Shown: positions 8,848-17,324 of the stretch, piece by piece
Layout of the letters: every line of letters starts with the position of its first letter
Numbering within the stretch: the stretch's first letter is position 1
DNA from: Vulcanimicrobiota bacterium
GTDB lineage: Bacteria; Vulcanimicrobiota; Vulcanimicrobiia; Vulcanimicrobiales; Vulcanimicrobiaceae
DNA: 64,000 bases
Assembly: GCA_027307235.1 (NCBI GenBank)
Contig: DAHUXH010000012.1
Location: 62,001 to 126,000, forward strand
Reading direction: 5' to 3'
Position numbers and translations under genes: made by a program
Notes under the pieces: generated by a model
Seen by the model: the letters and a program-made list of their open reading frames with translations, nothing else
The model's database searches: none
Told to the model about the DNA's origin: nothing

Positions 8848-10128
8848 TCAGGGGCTGCCGGCCGATGATAGTTCCAACGAATCGCTGACTCGGGCGTATC
8901 TGTCGTAGAGCCACAGTAGCAGCGTCGTGAACAGGCCGACGCCGGTCAGGATGGGCCACACGATCGCCGGGTGCGTCGATTCGCCGAAATTCGAGAGGAG
9001 CGTGCCTCCGAGCCAGCCGCCCACGATTGAGCCGATGCCGATCGGCAAGAACGCAAAGCCCATGTACGTGCCCTGCTGGCCGGCAGGCGCGAGTCGCGAA
9101 ACATATTCATAGTAGCGGGGCGATTGAATGATCTCGCCGAGCGCAAGGACGGCAAGACTCAGCACTGCCATCCACACGCTCGGGTGCAGCGGCATGAGCA
9201 ACCAGGCAACCGATGTCAACATGGTACCCAGTATCAATGATTGAAACGCTCGGATTTTTCGCGTTAGAGCATTGATGGCAACGGTCAGCGTGATGACCAT
9301 CAGCGGATCCGTAATGAGAATGAACGGAGTGTTTGCATTCTTGTCAACGTAATGCACAATATAAATTGGAAGGATGAGATATTGCTGCCAAAAGACGATC
9401 CAATATCCGGAAAAAATTACGAGGAAGAGCATGAACCGGGCGTTACCGAGAACCGTCAGGAAGTCGCGTCCCGTCTGCGCAAGCGACCGCGATTCAACGG
9501 CAGCGCGCGGTTCGCGAAAGAATACGAGAACGACGGCGACCATTAAGAGCACGCTGATCGCTGCAACTAGAAATACGTCTTGCGGCGGCAGTCGTGAATG
9601 CAGCCAGCCCGCCAAAAATGGCCCGAGCGTGCTGCCGATGTTGACCATCGTGTAGTAGATCGAATATCCGATCGAGCGAACCTCTTCAGTCGACGCGCGC
9701 GCCGTCGTGCCGACCACCGACGGTTTCACGAGCGCGACACCGAGCGCAGGCAACAACAGGATGATCCCGGCAAGCAGCGGCAAGGGAATCACGGCGCGCA
9801 CCGGCGCAAGCCACGGCGCGCCGATCGAGCCGACCAAGAAGTATGCGCAAGCTAGGATGAAATATGCCGACGACAGCGCGCGCCGAAAGCCGATGCGATC
9901 GGCCAGCGCACCGCCGAAAATTGCCATCACCCAGACCGCGCCGCCGAAGATACCGCTGAGCGTTGCCGATTGCGCGCTGGAAAACCCAAGGGTCTGATTG
10001 AGATACACAGCGAGTGTCGAGAACACCGCGTAGTAGGAAAGGCGTTCGAAAATTTCGGTCGTGTTCGCAACCCAAAACGGCCGCTCGAACCCGTTGCGGA
10101 TCTCCGACCACCGTCGTCCCATGTTCAA
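8848..10128 (-). CDS. MFS/POT-type transporter
   Basis: A 426-residue polytopic membrane protein with about 12 hydrophobic helices. The N-terminal ANTTEIFERLSYYAVFSTLA resembles the ELFERFSYYG signature of proton-dependent oligopeptide transporters (POT/PTR2), and the loop GGALADRIGFRRA is an MFS A-like motif. Substrate could be peptides or another solute. An AAGGAG ribosome site lies six bases before TTG at 10128 and twelve before ATG at 10122, so the TTG start is favoured. It is divergent from the gamma-glutamyltransferase gene. A peptide transporter beside a gamma-glutamyl peptidase may be a functional pairing in glutathione or peptide salvage, but that is inference. Confidence 0.8.
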   Translation of the reverse strand: MNMGRRWSEIRNGFERPFWVANTTEIFERLSYYAVFSTLAVYLNQTLGFSSAQSATLSGIFGGAVWVMAIFGGALADRIGFRRALSSAYFILACAYFLVGSIGAPWLAPVRAVIPLPLLAGIILLLPALGVALVKPSVVGTTARASTEEVRSIGYSIYYTMVNIGSTLGPFLAGWLHSRLPPQDVFLVAAISVLLMVAVVLVFFREPRAAVESRSLAQTGRDFLTVLGNARFMLFLVIFSGYWIVFWQQYLILPIYIVHYVDKNANTPFILITDPLMVITLTVAINALTRKIRAFQSLILGTMLTSVAWLLMPLHPSVWMAVLSLAVLALGEIIQSPRYYEYVSRLAPAGQQGTYMGFAFLPIGIGSIVGGWLGGTLLSNFGESTHPAIVWPILTGVGLFTTLLLWLYDRYARVSDSLELSSAGSP

Positions 10129-10265
10129 CTAGCGCTCCTTCCTAAAAGCAGGCCTCCCGACGACGTTACGACGGGAGAAAAGAAGACGCCTCGCTGGAGC
10201 CTCATGGGAGTTGAAGCGGCACACCCCTAACCTTCCCCCTGAATCGCTGGCGTCAGGAGGTTGAG

Positions 10266-12020
10266 GTGAGCGTGAGAAACATGGCCGTGTCGGCCGTTGC
10301 GGCATTGCTCGTGCTGACGGGCGCCACGAGGGACGCCGTTCGCGGCGATCGCGCGGAAGGGTGGCTCGAGCAGAGCCGGTCACCGGTCATGGCGCGCAAC
10401 GGCATGGTGACGACGAGCCAGCCGCTCGCAGCGCAAGCGGGGCTACGGATATTGATGGAGGGCGGCAACGCCGTCGACGCCGCAGTCGCCACCGCCGCAG
10501 CCCTCAATGTTACCGAGCCGATGAACGTTGGATTCGGCGGCGATCTCTTTGTCATCATTTACGTCGCGAAGGAGCACCGCGTCCACGTTCTCGATGCAAG
10601 CGGCATCGCACCGAGCGGCGCGACGCTCGCGCGCATGAATGCGCTCGGCTATGCCTACGATCCGAAGCACTGGGGACCGGGATCAGGTATGCCGCCCGGA
10701 GGGATTCTCGATGTGACGGTTCCCGGCGCCGCGTGGGGTTGGGACGAAGTGCTCCGGCGTTACGGCACGTTGCAGCTCTCGCGCGTCCTAGCGCCGGCGA
10801 TCGATTATGCGACACAGGGTTTCCCCATCTCCGAACGCATCGCTCACGATTGGGTTCTCCCCGACGCTCTTCCGCTGCGCGGATGCTGCACGCGCCTCGA
10901 TCCGGATTCGGTCGCTGCATGGTACGTCAATGGAAAGCGTCCGGTCGAGGGGCAGATCTTTCGCAATCCGGAACTTGGTCATGCACTGACATTGCTCGGA
11001 AAATACGGCCGCGACGTCTTTTATAAGGGCGAGATCGCGCGGGCCATTGTTGCAAAGTCGCGCGCGCTCGGCGGAACGATGACCCTCGCCGATTTGGCTT
11101 CCTATCACGGCGTCTGGCGCGAACCGGTTCGCACGACCTATCACGGCTATGACGTGTCCGAACTCCCGCCGCCGTCGCAAGGATTTGCAACGAACGAAGC
11201 GCTCAATATTCTCCAGCAATGCGCCCCGAAACTCGTACCTGGTCAGACGCTTGCATCGCTCGGTCCGGCGAATGCACGCTATTGGCATCTTCTCGTTGAG
11301 GCGAAGAAGCTAGCGTATGCCGATTTGTACCGCTACAACTCCGACCCGCGATTCGCCGCGATTCCGCTCGACCGGCTGCTGTCGGACGACTATGCTGCGT
11401 CGCTGTGCGCCAAGATCGATCCCGCGCATGCTTCGAGCATCGCTCCTCCAGGCGCACCGAGTGGAGCCGGAGACACAATTGTGCTCTCAACAGCCGACAG
11501 ATGGGGCAACATGGTGTCGTGGGTCAACAGCAACTACGACGAATTCGGCTCCGGAATTACTGTCCCCGGATACGGCTTCATTTTACACGACCGCGGCGCG
11601 CTGTTCACGCTCGACCCGAAGAGCCCCAACGTCATCGCACCCGGAAAACGCCCGTTCAATACGCTCTGCGCCGCGTTCGTCATGCACGGCGGCAAGCCGT
11701 TTGCGAGCGTCGGCCTCATGGGCGGCGACATGCAAGCACAAGGACACGAACAGGTACTCGTCGATCTCATCGACCTCGGCACCAACGTCCAGCAGACCGG
11801 CGATATGGCACGATTCCGTCACGACCAAGTTTCAAACACACTGTTCCTCGAATCGCCGCTCTACCGCCTCGTCGGCAAGCAGTTGAGCGCAATGGGGCAC
11901 AAGGTACGCTCGACGACGCGACTTCCGATGGGCGGATATCAAGCCATCATGGTGCTTCCGCACGGCGGCTACAGCGCCGGTTCCGACTTCGGCAAAGACG
12001 GTGAAGCCGTAGGCTGGTAG
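10266..12020 (+). CDS. ggt: Gamma-glutamyltransferase family protein
   Basis: An Ntn hydrolase precursor of 584 residues that would self-cleave and transfer or hydrolyse gamma-glutamyl groups in the periplasm. It has a signal-type N-terminus, an alpha-subunit region with MVTTSQPLAAQAGLRILMEGGNAVDAA, and a processing site where the nucleophile Thr404 sits in GAGDTIVLSTADRWGN. Later motifs are ALFTLDPKSPN and GLMGGDMQAQGH. The GTG start is supported by AGGAGG five bases upstream. The 3' end overlaps the convergent DUF1801 gene by 52 bases. The DTIVLSTAD site differs from E. coli TTHYSVVD in its second residue, so substrate preference may differ. Confidence 0.93.
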   Translation: MSVRNMAVSAVAALLVLTGATRDAVRGDRAEGWLEQSRSPVMARNGMVTTSQPLAAQAGLRILMEGGNAVDAAVATAAALNVTEPMNVGFGGDLFVIIYVAKEHRVHVLDASGIAPSGATLARMNALGYAYDPKHWGPGSGMPPGGILDVTVPGAAWGWDEVLRRYGTLQLSRVLAPAIDYATQGFPISERIAHDWVLPDALPLRGCCTRLDPDSVAAWYVNGKRPVEGQIFRNPELGHALTLLGKYGRDVFYKGEIARAIVAKSRALGGTMTLADLASYHGVWREPVRTTYHGYDVSELPPPSQGFATNEALNILQQCAPKLVPGQTLASLGPANARYWHLLVEAKKLAYADLYRYNSDPRFAAIPLDRLLSDDYAASLCAKIDPAHASSIAPPGAPSGAGDTIVLSTADRWGNMVSWVNSNYDEFGSGITVPGYGFILHDRGALFTLDPKSPNVIAPGKRPFNTLCAAFVMHGGKPFASVGLMGGDMQAQGHEQVLVDLIDLGTNVQQTGDMARFRHDQVSNTLFLESPLYRLVGKQLSAMGHKVRSTTRLPMGGYQAIMVLPHGGYSAGSDFGKDGEAVGW

Positions 12021-12373
12021 CTGGCCTCGGTGGCGCGAAACTTGGCAATTCGCTCAATCAGGCTCTCGGGGACGGGCTCACTCAGCGGAAAACGAATGGT
12101 CCCTTTGTCGATGGGGTATGGGCGCAATTCGGTTTTGAATTTTTCTACAAGGGATTCACTGGCTGCGTACAGCGAGTAGTGCGTTTTCCATGCGGCGAAA
12201 TGCAAGACCGCATCGCCATGAATTTTGTATGTGGGCATGTTGTAGGAGATCAACTCATCGGCCTCCGGCACGGCTCTGCGTATAGCGCTTCGGACGCGAT
12301 CGAGGGCCGCTCGAGCCGCAGGCGGTTGTGCCTGGATATATTCATCTACCGATTGGAACTGCATCTTCGCCAT
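11969..12373 (-). CDS. DUF1801 (YdhG-like) protein
   Basis: A 134-residue cytosolic protein of the DUF1801 family, recognised from VDEYIQAQPPAARAALDRVR, then EADELISYNMPTYKIHG and the FAAWKTHYSLYAAS segment. The biochemical function of the family is not established. The start MAKMQFQ was chosen because GAGGTGG lies just upstream; the frame is open nine codons further. The gene's 3' end runs 52 bases into the convergent gamma-glutamyltransferase gene in a different frame, an unusually long convergent overlap. Confidence 0.85.
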   Translation of the reverse strand: MAKMQFQSVDEYIQAQPPAARAALDRVRSAIRRAVPEADELISYNMPTYKIHGDAVLHFAAWKTHYSLYAASESLVEKFKTELRPYPIDKGTIRFPLSEPVPESLIERIAKFRATEASYQPTASPSLPKSEPAL

Positions 12374-13000
12374 TTTCCACCTCAACGAACCTGGGCTCAT
12401 GTTCGACGAGAATCATTGTGATCAGCTTGGGAGACACGCTCGGGGGAACGACACCGATCAATCGCATGCCGCCTTTGCCGGAGGCACCATACCGCTTCAG
12501 CGAATGGTGATGAACTCATCGGCAACGACACGCTCATGAGCCACCTTCACGGAGTGGCGCGATGAATCCTGAGAAAGCCCGCCCAGTTGTGGCCGCGTGA
12601 CATCGTCGGCCTTAACGGAACACCATGCATTGCGACGCGAATCGCGTCTATCTCAGCGGCGCTGACGCCGTTGCCTTCGGCAACGCTCATGATTTGATTT
12701 CCATTTTGCCATGCAACATTTGCATGTCGCACAAGCACCTGGCGTCCAGGGAACGGAGGTCGACTATCACATTCGCTCATGCTTCCTTCTGCCGCCCGAC
12801 GAGCCGCTTATCCGATATGGCCCGTAACGCCGCGCAAATGTGAAAAGGCCTCGTCGATGACACCCATTGAAAATGGCGTAATTCAGAACGAAAAGACCCC
12901 ACAAAACTGGGGGTCTTTTCTACATCTTCGGATTAATTTCACATTCTGGGCTGAATTTCACAACGAGCCCCTGGTTAGGCGGATTCATTGTGAGTCAACA
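12374..13000. other. 627-bp stretch without a clear gene
   Basis: Short open frames occur on both strands but none is convincing. On the minus strand, 12780-12547 could encode 77 residues, and a different frame immediately after it ends in VAHERVVADEFITIR before a stop near 12500, with further open sequence up to the DUF1801 gene. This looks like remains of a decayed minus-strand gene, unidentified. The only clear element is the terminator hairpin at 12891-12919. Confidence 0.4.
12891..12919. terminator. Terminator downstream of rpsF-ssb
   Basis: AAAAGACCCC pairs perfectly with GGGGTCTTTT around a nine-base loop. The A and T tracts make it usable in both directions. It lies about 80 bases after the ssb stop on the minus strand and probably ends the rpsF-ssb transcript. 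Confidence 0.8.
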
Positions 13001-13420
13001 TCAAAACGGGATTTCGTCTTCGAGTTCGTCTTCGAATTTGGTGGAGGGGGTGGGGGATGACGCTTGGGAACTGCCGCTGTCGTAGCTGCTGCCTTCGCCA
13101 GATTGGCGCGAGCCGAGCATCTGCATGTTGTCGATGACGACTTCGGTGGCCTTGCGCTTGTTGCCGTCTTTGTCGTCGTAGGAGCGAATGACCAGGCGCC
13201 CCTCGACGAGCGTGTTCGAGCCCTTTTTCAAATACGTGTTGCAGGTTTCGCCGAGCTTGTCCCACGCGACGATGTCGACGAAGGTGGTGTCTTCGCGATT
13301 GCGCGGGTTGTTGACGGCGAGCGTGAACTTCGTCACGGATTTGCCGGACTGCGTATAGCGAATCTCAGGATCACGCGTGAGGTTCCCGACGAGGATCACG
13401 CGGTTGTACGAACCAGCCAT
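13001..13420 (-). CDS. ssb: Single-stranded DNA-binding protein
   Basis: SSB of 139 residues that coats single-stranded DNA in replication and repair. The OB fold covers residues about 1-105 (MAGSYNRVILVGNLTRDPEI, KFTLAVN, FVDIVAWDKLGE, LVEGRL). It is followed by a Ser/Gly-rich linker and the acidic tip EDEIPF, the partner-binding tail of bacterial SSBs. It follows rpsF with 61 bases between them. The usual partners rpsR and rplI do not follow; a terminator does. Confidence 0.97.
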   Translation of the reverse strand: MAGSYNRVILVGNLTRDPEIRYTQSGKSVTKFTLAVNNPRNREDTTFVDIVAWDKLGETCNTYLKKGSNTLVEGRLVIRSYDDKDGNKRKATEVVIDNMQMLGSRQSGEGSSYDSGSSQASSPTPSTKFEDELEDEIPF

Positions 13421-13441
13421 GCTTCTATTCTTCCTTTCGCG

Positions 13442-13461
13442 CGTGCCAACTGTGTGGCACG
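13442..13461 (-). other. Hairpin between rpsF and ssb
   Basis: CGTGCCA and TGGCACG form a perfect 7-bp stem with a six-base loop, in the gap between the rpsF stop and the ssb start. There is no U tract, so it is not a simple terminator. It may be a processing or stability element in the shared mRNA. Confidence 0.4.
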
Positions 13462-13481
13462 GCGCCGGCGGCTAGGGGAAC

Positions 13482-13838
13482 CTAGTACGGCGCGGGCATC
13501 GGGGCCTGCGGCGGAGGCGCCAGAAGGGCGGCCTTCATCGCGGCAAGCGCATTCTTGTCGAGCGCGATCGTGAGTTCGCGGATAACGTCCTCGTGAAGCC
13601 CAAGCTGGCGCTCGACTTCCTTTGAGGTCGCGGCGTCGCTGCGGTAGTGGACGGCCACGTAGTGGCCCTCGCGCACGTCCTTGATCTCATAGGCCAGGCG
13701 CTTCTTGCCCAGCTTCTCGGTGTTGACGATCTCGCCGCCTCGGCCGGTGATGATGCCGGCGAACTGCTCGGCCCGGGCATCCACGTCGGCCTCTTCGAGC
13801 GACGGACGCAGGATATAGGTGATCTCGTAATCGTTCAC
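13482..13838 (-). CDS. rpsF: 30S ribosomal protein S6
   Basis: Ribosomal protein S6 of the 30S platform, 118 residues. The sequence reads VNDYEITYILRPSLEEADVD with GGEIVNTEKLGKKRLAYEIK and REGHYVAVHYRSDA, all S6 hallmarks. The GTG start at 13838 is set by the conserved YEITYILRP start and an AGGGAAAG site upstream; the frame is open far upstream but that region has no S6 homology. The C-terminal tail is Ala/Pro-rich (LLAPPPQAPMPAPY). First gene of an rpsF-ssb unit, divergent from the RND pump. Confidence 0.96.
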   Translation of the reverse strand: MNDYEITYILRPSLEEADVDARAEQFAGIITGRGGEIVNTEKLGKKRLAYEIKDVREGHYVAVHYRSDAATSKEVERQLGLHEDVIRELTIALDKNALAAMKAALLAPPPQAPMPAPY

Positions 13839-14009
13839 AGGTTCTTTCCCTACTACGGACGCCCGCGGCGCGGGCGGCCCAACGGCGGGCAGTGGGTACT
13901 GGCCTCCGCAGAGCGGGGCCGGAAACTTTGGAAGAATAGCACACCGGTCCGTGCGGAGCAAGCACCCGGCGCTCAGGGGGCTTTGAGGCGCCGCATTTAA
14001 GGTTAGCCC

Positions 14010-17000
14010 GTGTCGATCGCTCATTTTGCCGTCAACCGCCGCGTCGCGGTCTCGATGATCGCCCTGGCCATCGTGGTCCTCGGCGTCTTCGCCTTCCCGC
14101 GCCTGCCCCTTGCCCTGCTTCCTCAGTTCACGCCGCCGGTCGTCTCGGTCAGTGTCTCCTACCCCAACGTCGCGCCGGACTCGATGGAAACGCTGGTTAC
14201 CCGGCCGATCGAAAACGCGGTGAGCCGCGTCGCGGGCGTGGACACGATCAGCTCCACCTCGTCGCAAGGTCAGACCAACGTGCGCGTGCAGTTCCACTAC
14301 GGCGTCAACATCGACACCGCCGCCGTGGACGTGCAGCAGCAAGTCGATCGCATTCGCGGACAGTTGCCGAACGACCCGAACCTGCAGACGCCGCAGATTC
14401 AAAAAGCCGACCCGAATGCATTGCCGGTCGTTCGCTCCTACGTCACCGATCCCAACATGACGCAGCGCGACCTCGGCGACCTCTTCACGAACTTCCTAGC
14501 CGACGAGTTCTCGTCGGTCAACGGCGTAGGTTCGGTCAGCGTCGGTTCCGACCAGCAGCGCGCCATCATGATCGAGCCGGACGCCCGGCTCTTGCAAGTC
14601 TACGGCATCAGTCCGCAGCAGATCGTCAGCCGCGTCTCGCAAGAGAACGTCAATCTTCCCGCCGGCATCGCACAGATCGGCAACAACGAATACTTGGTGC
14701 GCTCGGCTGAACTCTACAAAGGCGCCGACCAAATCGGCAACACCGTGATCGCGGTCAAGAACGGCACGCCGATCTACCTGCACGACATCGCAAAAGTCTC
14801 CGACGCGATTCAAGAAGAGTTTTCGTACACGCGCCTCAACGGCATTCCGTCGGTCAACGTGAACATCACCGCGCAGCCCGACGCCAACGTCCTGTCGGTC
14901 TCCGCTGGCGTCTATCAGAAGATGCGCGAACTCGAACACCGCTATCCGGGCATGAAGTTCGGCGTCACGCTCGACCAGCAAGGGTTCATTCAAGAATCGA
15001 TCAACGCGCTCGAACACACCGCGATCTACGGCGCGGTGCTTGCAATTCTCATCATCTTCCTCTTCTTGCACTCGTGGCGCTCGACGCTCGTCGTCGCCAT
15101 CTCGCTGCCGATCTCCATCCTCGGCACGCTCTTTGCCGCGTACGCCTTCCATTTCTCGCTCAACACGATGACGCTCGGCGGCTTGGCGCTGGCGGTCGGG
15201 CTGATCGTCGACGACGCGATCGTGGTCATCGAAAACGTCAACCGGCATCTCGATCGCGGTGAGAATGCCAAGGGCGCGGCTGAATCGGCCGTCAACGAAA
15301 TCTTCAGCGCCGTTCTCGCATCATCGATTACCGTTATCACGGTGTTCGTTCCGCTGGTGTTGATCCCAGGGCTGCAAGGCTTGATCTTTACGCCGTTCGC
15401 GGTGATGGTCATGGTGGCGGTCGGCATCTCGCTGCTGGTCGCGGTGACGACGGTCCCGATGCTCGCGTCGATCATGTTGAGCGCGCGCGCCCGCTTCAGC
15501 AACGGCGTATCGCGATCCAACATCTTCAAACGCTTCGCGCAGCGCTTCGACACCGTCTATCAGCGTTTCGCCAAGTGGTACGCCGGTATGCTCTCAAAGG
15601 CAATCGACCGGCCGCGCTTGGTCTTCGGCACCGCCGCCGCCATCTTCGCGGTGACCCTCGTGCTGCTCAAGCTCGGCATGGTTCACACGGAGATCTTCCC
15701 CGCCGAGAACTCTCGATTCATTCGCATGTTCATGCGCATGCCGACCGGCACGTCGCTCTCCATCACGAATTCCATTGCAAAAGACATCGAGTCACGCTTG
15801 CAGCGCGACCCGCGCGTTGACGCGGTCGGCTCGTCGGCGGGCGGCGGCGAAGGGTCGAGCAACACGATCTTCATGGCGATCGCGCTCAAACCGGGAACGA
15901 CCAGCACGCAAGCCGCGCAGTTCGTCCGGCAATGGCAGATCGGTCTGCAGGGAACCACGACCGGCCGCTTCAGCGGAGGCACCATCGATCCCAAGCGCGT
16001 GGCGCGCTTCCGGGCCCTTTACGGCAAGCCGATTCCGGGCATCGCGGTCTTCGGCAGAACGATCGATATCATTCAGCAAGTCCTCTCGCAGGGCCAGGAC
16101 GCGCTCGACATTCAAATCTACGGGCCCGATTTCAAGAAGCTCTACGACATCGCCAAGAACGAAGCTATCCCCGCGCTGAGCGGCGTGCCCGGGTTGTCGC
16201 GCCCGGATGCGCGCGTCACCGACTCACAGCCGGAACTCGACGTGCAGATCGACCGGGAGAAAGCCGCATCGCTCGGCATCTCCACGCAACAGATTTCGCA
16301 GACGGTCTCAACCGCGACCAACGGCTCGACGGCATCATTCTTGCAGCTCAACGGCACGGAATATCCGATCATCGTTCAATATCCGCGCGACCAGCGGCGC
16401 TCTTACGAAGCGCTCGCGAATCTCGCGATCGCCGTGCCCAGTTCAGTGATCTCGTCGGGATCGCTCGGCAGTCCGACGGCCGTCGCGCCGACCGTTGCCG
16501 GACAGGCATTCTCGCTGCAAACGATCCCGCTGAGCGACCTCGCGTCGATCACGATCGGCAACGGTCCCTCGCAGATCACGCGTCAAGACAAGCAGCGCGA
16601 GCTCGACGTCTCCGCTTCCCTGCTCGACGTTCCGCTCAGCCAAGTGGTCGCGCAAGTGACCCCGATCATGGACTCGCTCAACATGCCGCCGGGCTACTAC
16701 TGGAAGTTCGGACCGTCGGTGACGCAGCAGGGCGACACGTTCTCGGCACTCGCGATCGTCGTCATCCTCGCTATCATCTTGATCTACATGCTGCTCGCGG
16801 CGCAGTTCGAATCGATTCTGCATCCGCTCGTCATCATGGTCGCGGTGCCGCTGGCGCTCGCGGGCGTCGTCGCCGGATTGATGATCACGCAACGCGCGTT
16901 CGGTCTGACGGCGTTCATCGGCGCACTGATGCTCGTGGGCATCGTGGTCAAGAACGCGATTTTGGTCGTGGAATTCACCAACCAATTACGGCGTCGCGGC

Positions 17001-17324
17001 ATGTCCGCGCGCGATGCGGTCTTGCAAGCAGCGCCGCTGCGTCTGCGGCCGATCTTGATGACGACGTTCGCGACCGTCGGCGGTATGTTCCCGATCGCCG
17101 CCGGCATTGAGGCCGGCAGCGAGACCCAAGCTCCTCTCGGAACGGTCGTCATCGGCGGCTTGCTGGTCTCCACGCTGCTCTCGCTGATCGTGGTGCCGAC
17201 GCTCTACCTCTGGGTGGCAAAGCACATCGAACCGCGCATGGGCGGATTCCGCATGCCCACCAACGGCGAAGTCAAACCGGGCGCGATAGCAGCCGTCGAA
17301 CTCGAACCGCTCGCTCCGGTCTAG
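14010..17324 (+). CDS. RND efflux transporter, HAE1/AcrB family
   Basis: A 1104-residue resistance-nodulation-division pump that would export hydrophobic compounds using the proton gradient. Visible parts are the N-terminal helix (AVNRRVAVSMIALAIVVLGVFAFPRLP), the first porter domain, and helix 4 with GGLALAVGLIVDDAIVVIEN carrying the proton-relay Asp pair. A second porter domain follows, then a C-terminal helix bundle with FGLTAFIGALMLVGIVVKNAI. The GTG start has a weak AAGG site. No periplasmic adaptor or outer-membrane channel gene is near, so it must borrow partners or work alone. Its TAG stop overlaps the stop of convergent rel as CTAG. Confidence 0.95.
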   Translation: MSIAHFAVNRRVAVSMIALAIVVLGVFAFPRLPLALLPQFTPPVVSVSVSYPNVAPDSMETLVTRPIENAVSRVAGVDTISSTSSQGQTNVRVQFHYGVNIDTAAVDVQQQVDRIRGQLPNDPNLQTPQIQKADPNALPVVRSYVTDPNMTQRDLGDLFTNFLADEFSSVNGVGSVSVGSDQQRAIMIEPDARLLQVYGISPQQIVSRVSQENVNLPAGIAQIGNNEYLVRSAELYKGADQIGNTVIAVKNGTPIYLHDIAKVSDAIQEEFSYTRLNGIPSVNVNITAQPDANVLSVSAGVYQKMRELEHRYPGMKFGVTLDQQGFIQESINALEHTAIYGAVLAILIIFLFLHSWRSTLVVAISLPISILGTLFAAYAFHFSLNTMTLGGLALAVGLIVDDAIVVIENVNRHLDRGENAKGAAESAVNEIFSAVLASSITVITVFVPLVLIPGLQGLIFTPFAVMVMVAVGISLLVAVTTVPMLASIMLSARARFSNGVSRSNIFKRFAQRFDTVYQRFAKWYAGMLSKAIDRPRLVFGTAAAIFAVTLVLLKLGMVHTEIFPAENSRFIRMFMRMPTGTSLSITNSIAKDIESRLQRDPRVDAVGSSAGGGEGSSNTIFMAIALKPGTTSTQAAQFVRQWQIGLQGTTTGRFSGGTIDPKRVARFRALYGKPIPGIAVFGRTIDIIQQVLSQGQDALDIQIYGPDFKKLYDIAKNEAIPALSGVPGLSRPDARVTDSQPELDVQIDREKAASLGISTQQISQTVSTATNGSTASFLQLNGTEYPIIVQYPRDQRRSYEALANLAIAVPSSVISSGSLGSPTAVAPTVAGQAFSLQTIPLSDLASITIGNGPSQITRQDKQRELDVSASLLDVPLSQVVAQVTPIMDSLNMPPGYYWKFGPSVTQQGDTFSALAIVVILAIILIYMLLAAQFESILHPLVIMVAVPLALAGVVAGLMITQRAFGLTAFIGALMLVGIVVKNAILVVEFTNQLRRRGMSARDAVLQAAPLRLRPILMTTFATVGGMFPIAAGIEAGSETQAPLGTVVIGGLLVSTLLSLIVVPTLYLWVAKHIEPRMGGFRMPTNGEVKPGAIAAVELEPLAPV

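Noticed and set aside
12547-12780. 77-residue minus-strand open frame as a gene
   Set aside because: No ribosome site, no recognisable domain, and a neighbouring frame continues with protein-like sequence, which suggests decay rather than a working gene.
13839-14402. N-terminal extension of rpsF by 188 codons
   Set aside because: S6 begins at the conserved DYEITYILRP. The upstream part runs antisense into the RND pump gene.
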